DNA from: Marinobacter gudaonensis
GTDB lineage: Bacteria; Pseudomonadota; Gammaproteobacteria; Pseudomonadales; Oleiphilaceae
Direction of reading: 5' to 3'
Assembly (NCBI RefSeq): GCF_900115175.1
Contig: NZ_FOYV01000001.1
Location: 1,054,001-1,118,000, forward strand
Length of the DNA stretch: 64,000 nucleotides
The position numbers and the translations under genes are program-made. Positions 59,896 to 64,000 of this stretch are shown piece by piece. The number at the start of each line of letters is the position of its first letter. Positions within the stretch are counted from its first letter, which is position 1. Under the pieces are notes generated by a model. That model saw only the letters and a list, made by a program, of their open reading frames with translations, was not told the DNA's origin and searched no databases.

Positions 59896-59962
59896 CAACC
59901 CAATCTAGAAACTCGTACTCCCGGAACCAAAAACCCGGGGAGTAAACGAAAACGGAGCACTT

Positions 59963-60946
59963 TTGAACGCCAACGATCACAGACAATTTGACCTGCACCC
60001 GGTGGACCAGCGGCGGCTGGCGACGTTGTGTGGACAGTTTGATGACAACCTGAAGATGATCGAGAAACGCCTTCAGGTGAAGGTCGGCCGTCGGGGCCAT
60101 CATTTCCGGGTGGAAGGGGAAACCGAGCATGTGGCCGCTGCCGTGGAGGTGATTCGTCACCTGTATCGGGAAACCGAGGCCACGGACGACATTCCGCCAG
60201 ACACGGTGCATCTGTTCATTCGGGAAACCGGCTTCGAGCGCCTGCCCGAGGATGTGCCCTACAACGGCGCAGTCACCGTGATCAAGACGCCAAAGCTGAC
60301 CGCCAAGCCGCGGGGCGTGAACCAGCAGAAGTATGTGCACAACATCCGCACCCACGACATCAACTTCGGCATTGGCCCCGCAGGTACCGGCAAAACCTGG
60401 CTGGCGGTGGCCTGCGCAGTGGAAGCGCTGAAAGACGAGCAGGTAAAGCGGATCCTGCTGGTTCGTCCGGCGGTGGAGGCCGGGGAGAAGCTGGGGTTCC
60501 TGCCCGGGGATCTGGCCCAGAAGGTGGACCCATACCTGCGGCCGCTGTACGACGCGCTCTACGAGATGCTCGGTTTTGACCAGGTCACCCGGCTGATCGA
60601 GAAGAGTGTGATCGAGATTGCGCCCCTGGCGTTCATGCGTGGGCGAACCCTGAATAATGCGTTCATCATTCTGGACGAAAGCCAGAACACTACCCGGGAG
60701 CAGATGAAGATGTTCCTGACCCGGATCGGCTTCGGTTCCACGGCGGTGATCACTGGTGACACCACCCAGGTGGACCTGCCCCGGGGGCAGAATTCGGGGT
60801 TGATTCATGCGGCCACCGTGCTCAGCAAGGTACCGGGCATCGGCTTTACCCGGTTTGAGGCCAAGGACGTAGTGCGCCATCCGCTGGTTCAGCGGATCGT
60901 GGAGGCCTACGATTCGTTTGACGACTCAAGTGCGACAGGCCAATGA
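59963..60946 (+). CDS. ybeZ: PhoH-like ATPase (YbeZ)
   Basis: A 327-residue PhoH-family P-loop ATPase. Walker A is [19 protein letters not shown], Walker [14 protein letters not shown], then [12 protein letters not shown]. It probably acts with YbeY on rRNA or as an RNA helicase. The start is TTG after ACGGAG. It overlaps ybeY by four bases (ATGA). Confidence 0.92.
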   Translation: MNANDHRQFDLHPVDQRRLATLCGQFDDNLKMIEKRLQVKVGRRGHHFRVEGETEHVAAAVEVIRHLYRETEATDDIPPDTVHLFIRETGFERLPEDVPYNGAVTVIKTPKLTAKPRGVNQQKYVHNIRTHDINFGIGPAGTGKTWLAVACAVEALKDEQVKRILLVRPAVEAGEKLGFLPGDLAQKVDPYLRPLYDALYEMLGFDQVTRLIEKSVIEIAPLAFMRGRTLNNAFIILDESQNTTREQMKMFLTRIGFGSTAVITGDTTQVDLPRGQNSGLIHAATVLSKVPGIGFTRFEAKDVVRHPLVQRIVEAYDSFDDSSATGQ

Positions 60947-61416
60947 GCAATCTGACGGTTGATTTCCAGCCTGTGTTCGAGGGCCGGGGCGTGCCCCGTG
61001 AAGAGCGCGTTCGTGACTGGGCGCAGCTGGCGTGGCAGGGGGAGGATCCGTCCGAGGTGACGATCCGTATTGTCGGGTCTGAAGAGAGCCAGGCGCTGAA
61101 CCATCAATACCGGGGCAAGGACTACCCGACCAACGTGTTGTCCTTCCCATTTGAGGCGCCACCCGGTATAACGGTGCCATTGGCAGGCGATCTGGTGATT
61201 TGCGCACCGGTCGTGGAAAACGAGGCCCGGGAGCAGCATAAAACCCTGGAGGCCCACTGGGCCCACATGGTCATTCACGGCATGCTGCACCTGCAGGGCT
61301 ACGACCACATTGACGATACAGATGCCGAGGTCATGGAAGCCCTCGAAATCCGGCTGCTGGCGCAGCTTGGTTATGGCAACCCCTACGAAGCAGAGGAAAC
61401 GGAAAAAGACTCATGA
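60943..61416 (+). CDS. ybeY: rRNA maturation endonuclease YbeY
   Basis: A 157-residue zinc metalloendonuclease for 16S rRNA 3'-end maturation. The metal motif [11 protein letters not shown] (H-x3-H-x5-H) is intact, preceded by [11 protein letters not shown] and [10 protein letters not shown]. It overlaps the phoH-like gene and corC by 4 nt each. Confidence 0.94.
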   Translation: MSNLTVDFQPVFEGRGVPREERVRDWAQLAWQGEDPSEVTIRIVGSEESQALNHQYRGKDYPTNVLSFPFEAPPGITVPLAGDLVICAPVVENEAREQHKTLEAHWAHMVIHGMLHLQGYDHIDDTDAEVMEALEIRLLAQLGYGNPYEAEETEKDS

Positions 61417-62258
61417 GCGACGATCAGTCGAGTCGCAGTCAGGGCAACAAGTCCTGGCTGGATCGTATATCACAGGCCTTTTCCAGCGGGCCTGAGTCCG
61501 TCGAGGACGTGCTGGAAATCCTGCGGGACGCCGAGTCCCAGAACATCATCGACACCGATGCAATGAGCATTATTGAAGGTGCGATGCAGGTGATCGACAT
61601 GCGGGTGGATGAAATCATGATTCCCCGCTCGCAGATGGTTACCGTCAAAGCCTCCCAGGAGCCGAAGGAATTCCTGGGAGAGATCATGGAATCCGCGCAC
61701 AGCCGTTTCCCGGTGATTGGCGACAGTCAGGATGATGTGATCGGCATCCTGCTCGCCAAAGATCTGCTCCCCCTCGCCCTGAACAACGACCTGAACTGGA
61801 ACCGCATCCGCGAGATCCTGCGACCACCCAACTTCGTGCCCGAGAGCAAGCGTCTGAACCAGCTGCTCAAGGAGTTCAAGGAAAACCGCAACCACATGGC
61901 CATCGTGGTGGATGAGTACGGCGGCACGGCCGGTCTGATTACCATTGAGGACGTGCTCGAACAGATTGTCGGCGAAATTGAGGACGAACACGATTTCGAC
62001 GAAGAAACCAATATCAAGGCCCGGGGTGATGGCAGTTATGCCGTCAAAGCGGTAACTCCGATTGATGACTTCAACGAGTTTTTCGAGACCGAGCTCGATG
62101 AGGAGGAGTTCGACACCATCGGCGGCCTGGTACTCAAGGAATTCGGACACCTGCCCAGACGGGGCGAGTCGGTGGAGTTTGGCGGTTTGAATTTTGCCAT
62201 TGCCAATGCTGACAACCGTGTTATCCGTCTGCTGCAGGTAACCCGCAGTGAACAGTGA
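61413..62258 (+). CDS. ybeX: CorC/HlyC-type CBS protein (YbeX)
   Basis: A 281-residue cytosolic protein with two CBS domains ([19 protein letters not shown] and [25 protein letters not shown]) and a C-terminal CorC_HlyC domain ([21 protein letters not shown]). It is linked to magnesium or cobalt handling and ribosome maturation. It overlaps lnt by 11 nt. Confidence 0.92.
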   Translation: MSDDQSSRSQGNKSWLDRISQAFSSGPESVEDVLEILRDAESQNIIDTDAMSIIEGAMQVIDMRVDEIMIPRSQMVTVKASQEPKEFLGEIMESAHSRFPVIGDSQDDVIGILLAKDLLPLALNNDLNWNRIREILRPPNFVPESKRLNQLLKEFKENRNHMAIVVDEYGGTAGLITIEDVLEQIVGEIEDEHDFDEETNIKARGDGSYAVKAVTPIDDFNEFFETELDEEEFDTIGGLVLKEFGHLPRRGESVEFGGLNFAIANADNRVIRLLQVTRSEQ

Positions 62259-63807
62259 AGCCCGCAGCCACGCTCTGAGCACACGTTTCTCGTCAAACCG
62301 ATGGCTGGCCGCCGCCACCCTGCTGGTGGCCGGCGCCCTGCAGACGTTGACCTTTTCGCCCTTTCACCATTGGTGGCTGGGGCCTGTCTCCATTCTGCTG
62401 ATTCTGCTGGTAACCGTCCCGCAGGCCCGGGAAAGGCTCTTCCGGGCGGGCTGGTTGACCGGGCTGGGGCTGTTCGCCAGCGGCGCCAGCTGGGTCTACG
62501 TCAGCATCAGTGAACACGGCAACACCGCAATCCCTATTGCCGTCCTGCTGACGGTGATCTTTGTGGCCGGGCTGGCCCTGTTCCACGGCCTGGCATTCTG
62601 GTTCTGGGGAAAACTGGCGAAGGATAACCCGGTTCGCCGCCTCATTCTGTTCCCGGCCATCTGGATTCTCGGTGACTGGCTGCGTGGCTGGTTGCTGACC
62701 GGTTTCCCCTGGCTCTACCTGGGCACAGCCCACACCGACGGTCCACTGGCTGGCCTCGCCCCGCTGACTGGCGTGCACGGGATCACCTTCTGGATTACGG
62801 TTTCCGGCGCAGCGCTCTACGGTGCCTGGTGGCTGATTCGGGAGCGGCGGCCCGTGGCTGCGGGCATCACGGTCGTCGTGGCGCTGATTCCCTGGCTGGT
62901 AGCCCCCGCCATGAACCGCATCCAGTGGACCGAGCTGGCCTCGGAGCCGACCAGCTTCGCGGCCATGCAGGGCAACATCCCCCAGCAGATCAAATGGGAC
63001 CCGGAGTTCCTGAAAGACCAGATCGTCACCTACCTGGGCATGACCGAGGATCACTGGGACACCGACCTGATTCTGTGGCCGGAAACCGCCATCCCGATTC
63101 CCCAGGACCAGGCGGGCAAGATCATTGATCACATTGATGAACAGCTCGGCGAGAACAGCACCCTGATCACCGGTATTCCCTGGTACGGTTTCAGCGACCG
63201 CATTGAGGACTTTACATTCCACAACAGCATCATGGCCATTGGCAACGGCGAGGGCATGTACCACAAGCAGAAGCTGGTGCCTTTCGGAGAGTATGTGCCG
63301 CTGCAGAGCGTACTGCGGGGACTGATTGGTTTCTTCGACCTGCCCATGAGCGACTTCAGCCGTGGCCCCGAATGGCAGGATCCGCTCACGGCCAACAGTG
63401 TGAACGTGATGCCGTTCATCTGCTATGAGGTGGCCTACCCGGATTTCGTGGCCTTCAACGCCCGGGGCTCGGGCCTGCTGCTGACCATCAGCAACGACGG
63501 CTGGTTCGGCGATTCCATCGGGCCGCTGCAGCACCTGCAGATCGCCCGGATGCGCGCGCTGGAAACCGGTCGTTACATGGTCCGTGGCACCAACAATGGC
63601 GTGACCGCCATTATCAACCATCGGGGCCAGCTAACGGAGACCATCCCGCAGTTTGAGCGAGCCACGCTTACGGGTGAGGTGTTCACCGCCAGCGGCAGCA
63701 CGCCCTACATGCAGACCGGCTCCTGGCCAGTGCTGACCCTCGCGGTAATCCTTATCGTCTTCGTGCGCGAGCGGGTTATTCCTCCTGTTTCGGCCAGCGG
63801 CTCGTAA
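62248..63807 (+). CDS. lnt: Apolipoprotein N-acyltransferase Lnt
   Basis: A 519-residue inner-membrane enzyme that acylates the lipoprotein N-terminus. Six or so membrane helices are followed by a nitrilase-like domain. The Glu-Lys-Cys triad is in WPETAIP, HKQKLVPFGEYVPLQ and CYEVAYPDF. The start is GTG within corC. Its 3' end overlaps the convergent zinc-ribbon gene by 32 nt. Confidence 0.94.
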   Translation: MNSEARSHALSTRFSSNRWLAAATLLVAGALQTLTFSPFHHWWLGPVSILLILLVTVPQARERLFRAGWLTGLGLFASGASWVYVSISEHGNTAIPIAVLLTVIFVAGLALFHGLAFWFWGKLAKDNPVRRLILFPAIWILGDWLRGWLLTGFPWLYLGTAHTDGPLAGLAPLTGVHGITFWITVSGAALYGAWWLIRERRPVAAGITVVVALIPWLVAPAMNRIQWTELASEPTSFAAMQGNIPQQIKWDPEFLKDQIVTYLGMTEDHWDTDLILWPETAIPIPQDQAGKIIDHIDEQLGENSTLITGIPWYGFSDRIEDFTFHNSIMAIGNGEGMYHKQKLVPFGEYVPLQSVLRGLIGFFDLPMSDFSRGPEWQDPLTANSVNVMPFICYEVAYPDFVAFNARGSGLLLTISNDGWFGDSIGPLQHLQIARMRALETGRYMVRGTNNGVTAIINHRGQLTETIPQFERATLTGEVFTASGSTPYMQTGSWPVLTLAVILIVFVRERVIPPVSASGS

Positions 63808-64000
63808 CCCGTTCATAGTAATGGGAGCCGCAGGCCTCACAGGGCTCCAGGTGGCTGGTTGCAGTGAGGCAGCGCATGTGCCCGCAGTTCAGGCACTGGA
63901 ACATGCCCGCTGTGGCTACCTCACCGGAGATGTATTGGCCCACCTCTTTGTTCTCCAACTTTTGTCTCAGCTCAAGTGTGTCCACTAGGGTTTTGTCGGC
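63776..64000 (-). CDS. Zinc-ribbon protein (DUF1451-like), 5' end outside the window
   Basis: The frame is open to the right edge, so this is the C-terminal part (at least 74 residues). Two CxxC pairs (CLNCGH and CEACGS) form a zinc ribbon after GQYISGEVATAGMFQ, which matches the tail of the DUF1451 (YbeL-like) family. That family carries an N-terminal helical domain, here cut off. Its stop lies 32 nt inside lnt. Function unknown. Confidence 0.75.
   Translation of the reverse strand, partial: ADKTLVDTLELRQKLENKEVGQYISGEVATAGMFQCLNCGHMRCLTATSHLEPCEACGSHYYERVTSRWPKQEE

Noticed and set aside
62293..63621. A 442-codon open frame on the minus strand
   Set aside because: It is antisense to lnt, which has an intact catalytic triad, and its Gly/Gln-rich translation looks non-biological.

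Overview
The window reads as the chromosome of a gammaproteobacterium, most like Marinobacter (genus call is inference). Supporting this are a moderately high G+C content, the Pseudomonas-type orders hisC-hisD-hisG-murA-ibaG-mlaBCDEF and kdsD-kdsC-lptCAB-rpoN-hpf-ptsN-rapZ-npr, a DUF1302/DUF1329 pair beside a MalT-like regulator, and gatCAB behind mreBCD. Almost everything is core housekeeping. I see no phage, insertion sequence with a transposase, CRISPR array, rRNA, tRNA or defence cluster.

Layout. 1-9.2 kb: a partial envelope protein, trmO, a hybrid sensor kinase, yacG, a YfaZ-type porin-like protein, a large orphan lipoprotein, a Bax-type glucosaminidase and a YihG-type acyltransferase. 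9.2-17.2 kb: a MalT-like LuxR regulator, the DUF1329 and DUF1302 envelope proteins and a thiolase. 17.3-20 kb: zapE and zapG diverging, then nif3-like. 20.3-28.3 kb: minus-strand histidine genes, murA, ibaG and the Mla phospholipid transport operon. 28.5-37.9 kb: plus-strand KDO and LPS-transport genes, rpoN and the nitrogen-PTS genes, mgtE and darP. 37.9-47.1 kb: minus-strand nitrilase-like gene, yhdP, rng, maf, mreD, mreC and mreB. 47.4-50.7 kb: gatCAB. 51.2-64 kb: rimO, a PilZ-like gene, cysDN, yejK, trmH, miaB, phoH-like, ybeY, corC, lnt and a partial zinc-ribbon gene.

Functional links. Much of the window builds or maintains the envelope: KdsD/KdsC make KDO, LptA/B/C export LPS, MlaB-F move phospholipid, YhdP also serves the outer membrane, Lnt matures lipoproteins, MurA starts peptidoglycan and MreBCD shapes the cell. 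A second theme is RNA modification and ribosome upkeep: TrmO, TrmH, MiaB, RimO, YbeY, RNase G, HPF and DarP.

The most unusual content is between the genes. Nine intergenic elements share a core that is 54 nt in six copies, 52 and 55 nt in two, and 134 nt in an expanded form present twice. Each core is wrapped in a long, near-perfect inverted repeat (about 19-30 bp per arm) whose sequence is different at every locus. The core carries two small hairpins with the same loop and with compensatory changes between copies. A second arm-plus-core family occurs twice between cysN and yejK, and a third, simpler hairpin family occurs after mgtE and miaB. Two protein-level oddities also stand out: mreC has no ATG, GTG or TTG that would give a full N-terminus, and CysN ends in what looks like a decayed APS-kinase domain.
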